Positions 41,217-50,176 are shown, counted from the first letter of the stretch. The stretch is 56,925 bases of DNA from Nannocystaceae bacterium (GCA_019694555.1 JAIBBS010000033.1:1-56925), one strand, 5' to 3'. Notes: generated by a model not told the origin, from the letters alone. Program-made: numbers and translations.

Positions 41217-42784
41217 GGCCGGCGCTCCAGCAGTGCGTCGTGGAACACGCCCCACACCGACACGCTCTGCGCGCGCGAGGGCGCGGCGGCGTCGGTGATC
41301 GTGAGCAAGCCCATCGGATCGTCGTGCACGACCGCGAGGCGGGCCGGACCCGGCAGGTAGAAGAACGCGGCGATGGGATGGTCGAGCACCATGGACTCCG
41401 GATCGAGCGTGAGCAGGTCGACGGTGCTGAGCCACGACTGCCCCGGCGTGCCCAGCAGCAGACGATCATCCTGCAGCGCCGACGAGGCCGGGTCGTACGG
41501 CACCATCGAGGTGAGCGGCGTGACCTGGCTGCGCGGGAAGTCGACGACGTACAGCGACGTGCCCGAGCCGATCAGCACGCGGTCGTTGTCGAGCTGCACC
41601 AGCTGTTCGACGCCGGTCTCGATCGTGAGCCGCTCGGGCCGTCGCCCCAGCGCGTCCTCGATGCCGTCGAGATCGAGGCGATGGAGGATGCGGCTGCCGG
41701 GCGCCCACGCGACCAGCTGCGGTCGCGGACCGGTCGCGCCCTGCTCGGTGCGCAGGAGCAGCCGCGAGGCCTCGCCCTCGAGCGCGACGGTGAAGCCCTG
41801 CTGCGTGCGGATGTCGATGAACGACAGCGCGCTGCCGTAGACCGTGACCAGGTACGGCACGCTCTCGCTGTCGTGCAGCGTGAAGTCGGCCGCGCCCAGA
41901 CCCACCGGCACCAGGCTGACCTGGGCCGAGAAGCCCGACGCGCCGCTCGCCGGATCGGGGCGATCGACGAGCGTCAGCATCGCGACGTCGGTGCTCGCGT
42001 CGGCGCGCAGGAACAGCACCGGCGACGCGAAGCGCTCGTTGCCGGGACGCAGCAGGGTCGCTCGCGGTGAGAAGGTCACGTCGGGGAAGAACCGCACCGC
42101 GACCTGATCGAGATCGGCATCGGCGGCGTCGACCAGCACGACCTCGCCGTCGGCGAGGAACGCGATGATCTCGCGTGCGCTGCCGCCGACCGCGACCGGT
42201 GCGCCGTCGCTGGACGGGAACTGCACCGAGGTGAGGCGGCCGCCGAAGCCGTTGAGCGTCAGGTCGCGCGCGCTGTCGTCGGACAGATCCACCAGCGCGA
42301 CCTGGTTGGCGTTCTGCAGCACGTCGGTGCCCGCGCCGCCCGCGAAGTGCAGCACCGCGCGCTTGCCATCGGGGCCCAGCGCGATCGAGGAGAACGGCGC
42401 CTTGACCGGCAGTGATACCGGCTCGCCGTCCCCGTCGCCGGCGACGCGCACGAGTCGCTCTTCGACGTCCTCGATCTTGTCGTTCGCGGGCACCACCAGC
42501 GCGAGCACGTCGCCGCGATCGCGCGTGGTCGCAGTCCACAGGATCCGCGATCGGTCGTCGCCGACCGGCACGTGGATCACGTCGACGGTCTCGTCGTCCG
42601 CGGCCGGGCGCGCGATCAGCAGCTCCTGGTGTGCCTGCTCGGCCCAGACCACGGCGTCGCGCGTGCCCAGCGGCTCGCCGACCTCGAAGTGGAGATCGTA
42701 GGGATCGGCACCGCAGGCGGCGGCCGCGAGGCCCGCGAGCGCGAGCCAGCGGTGGAGAAGGAGGGTGTGCTGCGTCATCGCCAT
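41213..42784 (-). CDS. Lipoprotein, beta-propeller-like, unknown family
   Basis: A 523-aa lipoprotein (signal with lipobox AAAAC, Cys23). The rest is rich in short beta strands separated by turns with D/G/N residues (RLVRVAGDGDGEPVSLPVKAPFSSIALGPDGKRAVLHFAGG, QVALVDLSDDSARDLTLNGFGG, LVDAADADLDQVAVRFFPDVTFSPRATLL), resembling a YncE/WD-type propeller like its two upstream neighbours, but without sequence identity to them. Start: ATG 42784 shares its A with the upstream TGA; the next Met is two codons in. SD AAGGA comes from the last codons of that gene. Third gene of the operon. Confidence 0.65.
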   Translation of the reverse strand: MAMTQHTLLLHRWLALAGLAAAACGADPYDLHFEVGEPLGTRDAVVWAEQAHQELLIARPAADDETVDVIHVPVGDDRSRILWTATTRDRGDVLALVVPANDKIEDVEERLVRVAGDGDGEPVSLPVKAPFSSIALGPDGKRAVLHFAGGAGTDVLQNANQVALVDLSDDSARDLTLNGFGGRLTSVQFPSSDGAPVAVGGSAREIIAFLADGEVVLVDAADADLDQVAVRFFPDVTFSPRATLLRPGNERFASPVLFLRADASTDVAMLTLVDRPDPASGASGFSAQVSLVPVGLGAADFTLHDSESVPYLVTVYGSALSFIDIRTQQGFTVALEGEASRLLLRTEQGATGPRPQLVAWAPGSRILHRLDLDGIEDALGRRPERLTIETGVEQLVQLDNDRVLIGSGTSLYVVDFPRSQVTPLTSMVPYDPASSALQDDRLLLGTPGQSWLSTVDLLTLDPESMVLDHPIAAFFYLPGPARLAVVHDDPMGLLTITDAAAPSRAQSVSVWGVFHDALLERRP

Positions 42785-44427
42785 CAGTCCTTGACCGCGT
42801 CGTTGAGGCGGAAGCCGGTGACGGTCTCGATCGAGCCGTCCGCGGCCACGAAGGTGATGCGTCCGGTGGGATGTTCCTGCGACACGAAGGCCTTGTCGGT
42901 CGCGTCGACGTAACCGGCGCCCTCGGGCGGCGAGCCCAGCTCCAGCGCGTCGACGATGAACGTGCGCAGATCGACCAGGTCGATCCGCTGCACGCCCTGC
43001 TCGTCGTCGCGCAGCAGCACCAGCGCGCGGTCGCCTTCGGGCGTGAACAACACCGGGCCCGGCGACGCCTCCGTCATCTGCCGCTTCTTGACCGGGAACG
43101 GCTTGCTCAGATCGACCAGCGTGTACGACCACGCCGGCTGGACCGTCGTCGACGCCTCGTGCAGCAGCATCGCGTCGTTGCCGTCGGGGGCGATGCCGAC
43201 GGTCGCGATCGGATCGTCGACGAACAGCGTGACCGCCTCGCCCCACGCGCCGGTCTCGTCGCGCCGCACCAGGCTCACGCGCTGACGAGGGTCCTCGTCG
43301 GGCGATGGGCCCGTGTCGCCGCCACCGCTGCTGCTGCTGCCGTCGCTGCTGCTGCCGTCGCTGCTGCTGCTGCCGCTGCTGCTGCCACCCGCGGTGCCGC
43401 TGCTGCCGCCGGTGCTCCCGCCCGCGACGCCGCCTCGGTTCGCCTGCAGCCCCGGCGCAGCCGGGGCCTCGTCGCCGAAGGGATTCACGCGCGAGTACAG
43501 CACCAGCGCGTCGCCCTGCGGGGACAGCTGCGCCAGCCCCACGTACTCGCTCGGCAGCCCGTACGGCTGCGGCGTCGTGCTGCCGTCCACCGGCAGCGGC
43601 AGCTCGTAGAAGCGGCTGCCGTGCACGCTCGGCGTCGTCAGGATCGCGAAGCTCCCGTCCTGGGCGAGGTCCAGATCCGTCGGGATGTCGGGCAGCGAGA
43701 ACGCGTACTGCGCCCGCGTCACCAGATCCGTCGCCACGATCTCCCGCTCGCCCTCCACGCGCGACAGCGCCACGTCGCGATCCGCCGCGACGTGCACCTC
43801 GACCGTGCTCGGATCGACCGCAGGATCGCTGACCACCGGAATGACGTCGGGCTTGTCGAGCATGCCCAACGCGTCCAGCGGCACCACGTTCACCCCGTCG
43901 TCGGTGATCACGTACGCCCGCATCGCGTCGCTCGAGAACACCACCTCGCGCGGATGCGCGCCGACCGTCATCGCGTGGCTCGCGTCGCTCGCCACCGCCA
44001 GCACCGTCAGCTCTTGATCGGATCCCGGCCCCTGCGCCTCGGGCCCGTCCACGTCGTGGTACACGAACACGTACGCACCGTCGGGGCTCACCGCGAGATT
44101 GTTGGCACCCGCGGTCACCTCGCGCACCGTCACCGCGGTCGTGAAATCCGACGTCGTCGCCAGCAGCGCGAGATCGTTGCTGCCCTGATCCAGCACCGCG
44201 ACGCGACCCTCGTCGCTGCCGCCGCCCGCGATCGGCACCACCACCGTCGGCCCGCGACCCACCGCGACCACGTCGATCGCGAGGTTCGACGAATCGATCA
44301 CCGCCACCGAATCGCTCACCGTCGATGCGCTGTACACGAAGCGCCCGCTCGCCCGCGGCACCCGGAAATCGCCCTCGCCCTCGTCCTGCGGCGGCGGCTC
44401 ACCGGTGTCGCCCGCGCTCGCGCTCGC
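42783..44427 (-). repeat. 1,645-bp tandem direct repeat, unit A
   Basis: Matches unit B at 44611-46255 with a constant offset of 1,828 bp. I saw no base difference when comparing by eye; three reading frames translate identically in both units. The match begins one base after the stop codon and ends within the signal/linker region, where the sequences diverge. Confidence 0.9.
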
Positions 44428-44607
44428 GCTCGCGCTGGCGCCCGAGGACAGCGAGCTCACCCCCTCGTCGCCGGCGCCGTCGAGGCTGGTCGCCGCGCTG
44501 TCGTCTTTGGCCAGGATGCAGGCGGCCGTGCTGCCCAGCAGCGCGAGGCTGCCACACATCGTCGCGTGTCGAATGCGTTTCGTGGTGACCAGGTGCCCGC
44601 GCAGCAT
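42784..44607 (-). CDS. YncE-like beta-propeller lipoprotein, duplicate A
   Basis: A 607-aa lipoprotein: signal (TMCGSLALLGSTAAC), then a Ser/Ala/Gly linker, then propeller-like blades (FVYSASTVSDSVAVIDSSNLAIDVVAVGRGPTVVVPIAGG, DGAYVFVYHDVDGPEAQG, SDAMRAYVITDDGVNVVPLDALG) like YncE/surface-layer propellers. A (SSG)n/GGS linker occurs between blades near residues 400-440. From its residue ~61 to the stop it is identical to duplicate B; only the signal peptide and first linker differ. ATG 44607 follows the B stop by four bases; SD AAGGA in the final codons of B. Confidence 0.75.
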   Translation of the reverse strand: MLRGHLVTTKRIRHATMCGSLALLGSTAACILAKDDSAATSLDGAGDEGVSSLSSGASASASASAGDTGEPPPQDEGEGDFRVPRASGRFVYSASTVSDSVAVIDSSNLAIDVVAVGRGPTVVVPIAGGGSDEGRVAVLDQGSNDLALLATTSDFTTAVTVREVTAGANNLAVSPDGAYVFVYHDVDGPEAQGPGSDQELTVLAVASDASHAMTVGAHPREVVFSSDAMRAYVITDDGVNVVPLDALGMLDKPDVIPVVSDPAVDPSTVEVHVAADRDVALSRVEGEREIVATDLVTRAQYAFSLPDIPTDLDLAQDGSFAILTTPSVHGSRFYELPLPVDGSTTPQPYGLPSEYVGLAQLSPQGDALVLYSRVNPFGDEAPAAPGLQANRGGVAGGSTGGSSGTAGGSSSGSSSSDGSSSDGSSSSGGGDTGPSPDEDPRQRVSLVRRDETGAWGEAVTLFVDDPIATVGIAPDGNDAMLLHEASTTVQPAWSYTLVDLSKPFPVKKRQMTEASPGPVLFTPEGDRALVLLRDDEQGVQRIDLVDLRTFIVDALELGSPPEGAGYVDATDKAFVSQEHPTGRITFVAADGSIETVTGFRLNDAVKD

Positions 44608-44610
44608 GGG

Positions 44611-46255
44611 ATCAGTCCTTGACCGCGTCGTTGAGGCGGAAGCCGGTGACGGTCTCGATCGAGCCGTCCGCGGCCACGAAGGTGATGCGTCCGGTGGGAT
44701 GTTCCTGCGACACGAAGGCCTTGTCGGTCGCGTCGACGTAACCGGCGCCCTCGGGCGGCGAGCCCAGCTCCAGCGCGTCGACGATGAACGTGCGCAGATC
44801 GACCAGGTCGATCCGCTGCACGCCCTGCTCGTCGTCGCGCAGCAGCACCAGCGCGCGGTCGCCTTCGGGCGTGAACAACACCGGGCCCGGCGACGCCTCC
44901 GTCATCTGCCGCTTCTTGACCGGGAACGGCTTGCTCAGATCGACCAGCGTGTACGACCACGCCGGCTGGACCGTCGTCGACGCCTCGTGCAGCAGCATCG
45001 CGTCGTTGCCGTCGGGGGCGATGCCGACGGTCGCGATCGGATCGTCGACGAACAGCGTGACCGCCTCGCCCCACGCGCCGGTCTCGTCGCGCCGCACCAG
45101 GCTCACGCGCTGACGAGGGTCCTCGTCGGGCGATGGGCCCGTGTCGCCGCCACCGCTGCTGCTGCTGCCGTCGCTGCTGCTGCCGTCGCTGCTGCTGCTG
45201 CCGCTGCTGCTGCCACCCGCGGTGCCGCTGCTGCCGCCGGTGCTCCCGCCCGCGACGCCGCCTCGGTTCGCCTGCAGCCCCGGCGCAGCCGGGGCCTCGT
45301 CGCCGAAGGGATTCACGCGCGAGTACAGCACCAGCGCGTCGCCCTGCGGGGACAGCTGCGCCAGCCCCACGTACTCGCTCGGCAGCCCGTACGGCTGCGG
45401 CGTCGTGCTGCCGTCCACCGGCAGCGGCAGCTCGTAGAAGCGGCTGCCGTGCACGCTCGGCGTCGTCAGGATCGCGAAGCTCCCGTCCTGGGCGAGGTCC
45501 AGATCCGTCGGGATGTCGGGCAGCGAGAACGCGTACTGCGCCCGCGTCACCAGATCCGTCGCCACGATCTCCCGCTCGCCCTCCACGCGCGACAGCGCCA
45601 CGTCGCGATCCGCCGCGACGTGCACCTCGACCGTGCTCGGATCGACCGCAGGATCGCTGACCACCGGAATGACGTCGGGCTTGTCGAGCATGCCCAACGC
45701 GTCCAGCGGCACCACGTTCACCCCGTCGTCGGTGATCACGTACGCCCGCATCGCGTCGCTCGAGAACACCACCTCGCGCGGATGCGCGCCGACCGTCATC
45801 GCGTGGCTCGCGTCGCTCGCCACCGCCAGCACCGTCAGCTCTTGATCGGATCCCGGCCCCTGCGCCTCGGGCCCGTCCACGTCGTGGTACACGAACACGT
45901 ACGCACCGTCGGGGCTCACCGCGAGATTGTTGGCACCCGCGGTCACCTCGCGCACCGTCACCGCGGTCGTGAAATCCGACGTCGTCGCCAGCAGCGCGAG
46001 ATCGTTGCTGCCCTGATCCAGCACCGCGACGCGACCCTCGTCGCTGCCGCCGCCCGCGATCGGCACCACCACCGTCGGCCCGCGACCCACCGCGACCACG
46101 TCGATCGCGAGGTTCGACGAATCGATCACCGCCACCGAATCGCTCACCGTCGATGCGCTGTACACGAAGCGCCCGCTCGCCCGCGGCACCCGGAAATCGC
46201 CCTCGCCCTCGTCCTGCGGCGGCGGCTCACCGGTGTCGCCCGCGCTCGCGCTCGC
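44611..46255 (-). repeat. 1,645-bp tandem direct repeat, unit B
   Basis: Partner of the unit at 42783-44427. The 183-bp unique stretch between the units (44428-44610) holds the distinct N-terminus of duplicate A. Confidence 0.9.
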
Positions 46256-46402
46256 CGAGTCGGTGCCCGCACCCTCGCCGCCGGTGCCTTCGAGCCCGGT
46301 CAACGCGTCGCCCAACACGCCGCCAGCCTCCCCACACGCGCCGGCGCTGCCCAGCAGCGCGATGCTGCACCGCATCGTCGCGCGTCGAACCAAGCCAATC
46401 AT
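44612..46402 (-). CDS. YncE-like beta-propeller lipoprotein, duplicate B
   Basis: A 596-aa lipoprotein (signal RCSIALLGSAGAC with lipid Cys23), first gene of the operon. Identical to duplicate A from the SASAGDTGEPPPQDEGEGD stretch to its VKD end; the N-terminus before this is unrelated in detail. ATG 46402 has TACGCT 11 nt upstream. The open frame reads far upstream on this strand (to 47650) but there only antisense to the NHL gene. The protein probably sits on the outer membrane or periplasm; ligand unknown. Confidence 0.78.
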   Translation of the reverse strand: MIGLVRRATMRCSIALLGSAGACGEAGGVLGDALTGLEGTGGEGAGTDSASASAGDTGEPPPQDEGEGDFRVPRASGRFVYSASTVSDSVAVIDSSNLAIDVVAVGRGPTVVVPIAGGGSDEGRVAVLDQGSNDLALLATTSDFTTAVTVREVTAGANNLAVSPDGAYVFVYHDVDGPEAQGPGSDQELTVLAVASDASHAMTVGAHPREVVFSSDAMRAYVITDDGVNVVPLDALGMLDKPDVIPVVSDPAVDPSTVEVHVAADRDVALSRVEGEREIVATDLVTRAQYAFSLPDIPTDLDLAQDGSFAILTTPSVHGSRFYELPLPVDGSTTPQPYGLPSEYVGLAQLSPQGDALVLYSRVNPFGDEAPAAPGLQANRGGVAGGSTGGSSGTAGGSSSGSSSSDGSSSDGSSSSGGGDTGPSPDEDPRQRVSLVRRDETGAWGEAVTLFVDDPIATVGIAPDGNDAMLLHEASTTVQPAWSYTLVDLSKPFPVKKRQMTEASPGPVLFTPEGDRALVLLRDDEQGVQRIDLVDLRTFIVDALELGSPPEGAGYVDATDKAFVSQEHPTGRITFVAADGSIETVTGFRLNDAVKD

Positions 46403-46413
46403 GACAGGCCGCC

Positions 46414-46419
46414 AGCGTA
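46414..46419 (-). promoter_or_regulatory. TACGCT -10-like hexamer, 11 nt before ATG 46402
   Basis: GCTACGCT on the minus strand; promoter candidate for the four-gene propeller/outer-membrane operon. Confidence 0.4.
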
Positions 46420-46609
46420 GCATGGGCGAGGGTGCGCCGAGCACCGTGACAGCGCGATCACACCCGCAGATCCTTCGCTGCGCCCGGTGAGCGTCGGAGT
46501 CGTCTGTGCACCGCGCGTCGCCGACGATTGCGACCGCGGCACGAAATCGTCGCGGTGGCGCGCGCGAGCCTGCAATCCGGGGCGGTTGCGCGCCCGCGGC
46601 CCGCTGAAG

Positions 46610-46615
46610 TAGCGT
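46610..46615 (+). promoter_or_regulatory. TAGCGT -10-like hexamer, 9 nt before ATG 46625
   Basis: AAGTAGCGT on the plus strand before the NHL lipoprotein gene; first gene of the string with aspartate kinase. Confidence 0.4.
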
Positions 46616-46624
46616 CGCCCCCCG

Positions 46625-47833
46625 ATGTCGCTGCGTCCCCGCACCTCGTTGCCGCTCTGGGTGTTCCTGCTGATGCCGGCGTGTGGCGGCGACGACGCGG
46701 GCGACGACGCCGCGGACGCGAGCACGGGCGGCAGCACCAGCGCGCCCGGCAGCAGCGAGGACGACGGCAGCGGCAGCTCGACCGCGGCGGACTCGGGTTC
46801 GAGCGACGGTGGCAGCAGCACCACCGGGGCCGGCTCCGACGTACCCGAGTTCGGCGCGACGCTGGTCGACATCGCGACCGCGGACCACGGGCTCGCGGTG
46901 CCGCGCGACCTCGAGTTCGCGCCCGAGCACCCCGAGCAGCTGTGGGTCGTCAACGGTGCGATCCACGGCGTCGTGATCATCACCGACCCCGGCCTGCCGT
47001 CGCAGACCGCCGAGGTCCGCGTCGACGCCTACGGCCAGCACTTCATGTCGTACGTGTCGTCGCTCGCGTTCGGCGTGGGCAATCGCTTCTCGTCGTGTCA
47101 GGAATCGCGCGACGACTGGAACGTGGGCCCCCAGCGCCCCGACGATTTCATGGGCCCGACGCTGTGGTCGGCCGATCTCGACATCTTCGCCGCGGTCAAC
47201 CAGGACTTCCCGCCCAACCCGCTCGAGGGCAGCCACCTCGACATGCTGCACCAGAGCCCGCTGTGCATGGGCATCGCGCACGAGTCCGACAACGTCTACT
47301 GGGCGTTCGACGGCGGCAACGGCCACATCGTGCGCTACGACTTCCAGATGGATCACGGACCCGGTGGGGCCAGCCACGCCGACGGTGTGATCCGCCGCTA
47401 CCTCAACGCCGTGGTGACGCGCGTGCCCGAGATCCCCGGCCACCTCGTGCTCGATCCCGACAGTCGCCGGCTGTACATCGCCGACACCGGCACCGGGCGC
47501 GTGATGTGGCTCGACATCGACAGCGGTGCCAGCAACGGCCCACTGCCCAACAACTGGGACGGCGCGACCGAGTACAGCGGCTACGACGGCGCGACCTTCG
47601 AGCCGCTGGTCGGCGGCGGGCTGCAGCAACCCTCGGGCCTGGCGTTGCACGACGGTCGGCTGCTGGTGTCCGACGCCGCCACCGGCGAGATCGTCGCGTT
47701 CGACCTCGACGGCAACGAGCTGGGGCGCATGAGCACGGATGCGCAGGCGATCATGGGCCTCGCGGTCGGACCCGACGCGAAGCTCTACTTCACCGACGGC
47801 TTCGGCAACCGCGTCGTCCGCGTCGATCCGTGA
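46625..47833 (+). CDS. NHL/SMP-30-like beta-propeller lipoprotein
   Basis: A 402-aa lipoprotein: signal with lipobox LMPAC (Cys20), Ser/Gly/Asp linker (~22-75), then a propeller of NHL type: LAVPRDLEFAPEHPEQLWVVNG, DNVYWAFDGGNGHIVRYDF, PGHLVLDPDSRRLYIADTGTGRVMWLDI, LQQPSGLALHDGRLLVSDAATGEIVAFDLDGN, IMGLAVGPDAKLYFTDGFGNRVVRVDP. The repeated VxDxxxGxIVxxD pattern fits NHL blades. Surface binding role inferred. Its TGA overlaps the next gene's GTG (47830-47833), so the lipoprotein and aspartate kinase are translationally coupled, an unexpected pairing. Confidence 0.8.
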   Translation: MSLRPRTSLPLWVFLLMPACGGDDAGDDAADASTGGSTSAPGSSEDDGSGSSTAADSGSSDGGSSTTGAGSDVPEFGATLVDIATADHGLAVPRDLEFAPEHPEQLWVVNGAIHGVVIITDPGLPSQTAEVRVDAYGQHFMSYVSSLAFGVGNRFSSCQESRDDWNVGPQRPDDFMGPTLWSADLDIFAAVNQDFPPNPLEGSHLDMLHQSPLCMGIAHESDNVYWAFDGGNGHIVRYDFQMDHGPGGASHADGVIRRYLNAVVTRVPEIPGHLVLDPDSRRLYIADTGTGRVMWLDIDSGASNGPLPNNWDGATEYSGYDGATFEPLVGGGLQQPSGLALHDGRLLVSDAATGEIVAFDLDGNELGRMSTDAQAIMGLAVGPDAKLYFTDGFGNRVVRVDP

Positions 47834-49122
47834 GCGAGCGCGACGCGATGCTGGTGGTGCAGAAGTACGGCGGCTCGTCGGTCGCCACGCTGGAGCGGAT
47901 CCGGCACTGCGCCGCGCGCTGCCTCGCGACCGCGGCGCAGGGCCATCGCCTGGTGGTCGTGGTCTCGGCGATGGCCGGCGAGACCAACCGCCTCATCGCG
48001 CTGGCCAACGCGCTGGTACAGCCGGGCGACGCGCCGCAGGCCTCGCGCGGGCCCTACGTCGCGCCGGCCAAGCGCACGCCCGAGCACGAGCGCGAGCTCG
48101 ATCAGCTGGTCGCGACCGGCGAGGGCCAGAGCGCAGCGCTGCTGGCCATGGCGATCCAGGACGCGGGCGGCCGCGCGCTGTCGCTGGTCGGCGCGCAGCT
48201 GGGCCTGCTGACCGATCGCAGCCACGGTCGCGCGCGCATCCTCGGCATCGACGCCGCACGGATGCAGCGCGAGCTCGACGACGGCGCCATCGTGGTGTGC
48301 GCGGGCTTCCAGGGCACCGACGATCGCGGCGACGTCACGACGCTGGGCCGCGGCGGCTCGGACACCTCCGCGGTCGCGCTCGCGGCGGCGCTGCGCGCCG
48401 ACGTGTGCGAGATCCTCACCGACGTCGACGGCGTCTACACCACCGACCCGCGCGTGGTCCCGACCGCGCGCAAGATCGATCGCCTGAGCTTCGAGGAGAT
48501 GCTCGAGCTCGCGGGTCAGGGCGCCAAGGTGCTGCAGATCCGCAGCGTCGAGCTCGCGATGCGCCACGGCGTGTGCCTGCACGTGCGCACGAGCTTCGAC
48601 GATCGCCCAGGCACCATGATCGTGCCGGAGGAACCACAGATGGAATCGGTGCAGGTGTCCGGGGTCGCGCTCGAGCGCAACGAGGGCAAGATCACGCTCA
48701 CGGGCGTCCCCGACGTACCCGGCGTGGTCGCGACGATCTTCCGCATCATGGCGGAGCTGGGCATCGTGGTCGACATGATCATCCAGAACACCGGCGCGGG
48801 CGGGCGCACCGACGTCACCTTCACGGTGCCCGAGGCCGAGCTCGACCGCGCCGCCGCGGCGCTCGCGGGTCAGACCATGGGCGGCGAGGTGCCGAGCCTT
48901 TCGACCGACCGCGAGATCTGCAAGATCTCGATCGTGGGCCTGGGCATGCGCACCCACGCCGGCGTCGCGGCCAAGGCCTTCGCGCTGCTGGCGGCCGAGT
49001 CGATCAACGTGCAGATGGTCTCGACATCGGAGATCAAGATCTCGGTGGTCGTGCACGAGCGCTACGGCGAGCTGGCGCTGCGGGTGCTGCACGACGGCTT
49101 CGGCCTCGGGGTGGCGCCGTGA
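47830..49122 (+). CDS. lysC: Aspartate kinase
   Basis: A 430-aa aspartokinase, the first step of Lys/Thr/Met synthesis. The kinase domain carries VQKYGGSSVATLERI (ATP/Asp site), VVVVSAMAGETNRL, GFQGTDDRGDVTTLGRGGSDTSAVALA, and DVDGVYTTDPRVVPTARKIDRLSFEEMLEL; two C-terminal ACT domains (ITLTGVPDVPGVVATIFRIMAELGIVVDMI, ISIVGLGMRTHAGVAAKAFALLAAESINVQMVS) give feedback control. GTG 47830 overlaps the upstream stop as GTGA; ATG 47848, six codons later, directly before the conserved LVVQKYGG, is an alternative. The stop overlaps the downstream gene as GTGA. Confidence 0.92.
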   Translation: MSERDAMLVVQKYGGSSVATLERIRHCAARCLATAAQGHRLVVVVSAMAGETNRLIALANALVQPGDAPQASRGPYVAPAKRTPEHERELDQLVATGEGQSAALLAMAIQDAGGRALSLVGAQLGLLTDRSHGRARILGIDAARMQRELDDGAIVVCAGFQGTDDRGDVTTLGRGGSDTSAVALAAALRADVCEILTDVDGVYTTDPRVVPTARKIDRLSFEEMLELAGQGAKVLQIRSVELAMRHGVCLHVRTSFDDRPGTMIVPEEPQMESVQVSGVALERNEGKITLTGVPDVPGVVATIFRIMAELGIVVDMIIQNTGAGGRTDVTFTVPEAELDRAAAALAGQTMGGEVPSLSTDREICKISIVGLGMRTHAGVAAKAFALLAAESINVQMVSTSEIKISVVVHERYGELALRVLHDGFGLGVAP

Positions 49123-50099
49123 CGATCCTGGTGACCGGCGCGAGCGGCCACGTCGGCGGCAACCTCGTGCGCGCGCTGCTGGCCCGCGGCGACGACGTGC
49201 GCGTGCTCGTGCGCGGCGACACCGCCGCGGTCGAGGGCCTGCCGCTGCAGCAGGTGCGTGGCGACGTGAACGATCGCGACAGCCTCGAGCGCGCGATGGC
49301 TGGCATCGACACCGTGTTCCATCTCGCCGCGACCATCTCGATCCTCGGCGATCGCGGCGGCCAGGTCGCGCGCGTCAACGTCGAGGGCGCGGGCATGGTC
49401 GCGAGCGCGGCCCGTCACGCGGGGGTGCGCCGGTTCGTGCACATGAGCTCGTGCCACGCCTTCGATCTCGACCACCGCCCCGGCGCCATCGACGAGCACG
49501 CGCCGCGGCCCAAGCCCAGCGATCCTTTCTACAACCGCAGCAAGGCCATGGGCGAACACGCGGTGCGCTCGGCGCTGGCGGGCAGCGTCTCGCACGTGAT
49601 CGTCAACCCCACCGGCGTGATCGGCCCGCTGGACTTCAAGCCCTCGCGCATGGGCCGGTTCTTCCTCGCGCTCGCGCGGGGCCACATCCCCGCGCTGATC
49701 GAGGGTGGCTTCGACTTCGTCGACGTGCGCGATCTGGTCGCGACCACGCTGCGCGCGGCCGCGGTCGGGCGCGACGGCGAGAACTACCTCGTGGGTGGCC
49801 ACTACGCGACCGTCGGTCAGGTCACCGCGACCGCGGCCGCGAGCTCGGGGCGCCGGTCACCGCGCGTGACCGTGCCGATGTGGCTCGCGCGCGTCGGCGC
49901 GCCGTTCATGGACGGCTACGGCCGCACCACCGGCCGCGAGCCGCTGTACACCGGCGAGTCGCTGCACGCGCTGCGGGCCGGTCGCATCGACAGCGGCCGC
50001 GCGATCGCGGAGCTCGACCACGAGGCGCGGCCGCTGGCCGAGACCGTCGCGGACGTGTACGCCGATTTCCGTGCGCGCGGCGTGTTGCCGCGCGCGTGA
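49119..50099 (+). CDS. NAD(P)-dependent epimerase/reductase (extended SDR)
   Basis: A 326-aa extended short-chain dehydrogenase. The Rossmann motif is VTGASGHVGGNLVRALL (GxxGxxG), followed by LVRG and GDVNDRDSLERAMAGIDTVFHLAA; the catalytic Tyr-Lys is Tyr-Asn-Arg-Ser-Lys (FYNRSKAMGEHA, YxxxK). The C-terminal part matches dihydroflavonol-4-reductase/3-beta-HSD-like sequences (VNPTGVIGPLDF, DFVDVRDLVATTL, YLVGGHY). Substrate unknown. GTG 49119 overlaps the aspartate kinase stop. It is followed by repeat copy 3. Confidence 0.85.
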   Translation: MTILVTGASGHVGGNLVRALLARGDDVRVLVRGDTAAVEGLPLQQVRGDVNDRDSLERAMAGIDTVFHLAATISILGDRGGQVARVNVEGAGMVASAARHAGVRRFVHMSSCHAFDLDHRPGAIDEHAPRPKPSDPFYNRSKAMGEHAVRSALAGSVSHVIVNPTGVIGPLDFKPSRMGRFFLALARGHIPALIEGGFDFVDVRDLVATTLRAAAVGRDGENYLVGGHYATVGQVTATAAASSGRRSPRVTVPMWLARVGAPFMDGYGRTTGREPLYTGESLHALRAGRIDSGRAIAELDHEARPLAETVADVYADFRARGVLPRA

Positions 50100-50132
50100 A
50101 CCGGCGCCGGACCGCTGGGTCGCTGGCGCACG

Positions 50133-50176
50133 AGCTCCGCGACGAGAGCCCGTCAGCATTCGCCAAAGTTCTCTCA
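50133..50176 (-). repeat. Dispersed repeat, truncated copy 3
   Basis: On the minus strand it starts at the TGA (50176-50174) of the small gene and matches copies 1 and 2 over the first ~44 bp (GCGAATGCTGACG, CTCTCGTCGCG); the CCCGTG and the long-stem hairpins are absent. It lies between convergent genes. Confidence 0.7.

Noticed and set aside
42783..46255. Tandem duplication as a transposon or composite element
   Set aside because: No transposase, no terminal inverted repeats; boundaries fall in coding sequence of the two paralogues.
46403..47650. Upstream extension of duplicate B frame on the minus strand
   Set aside because: Antisense to the NHL lipoprotein; the signal peptide at 46402 is a proper start.
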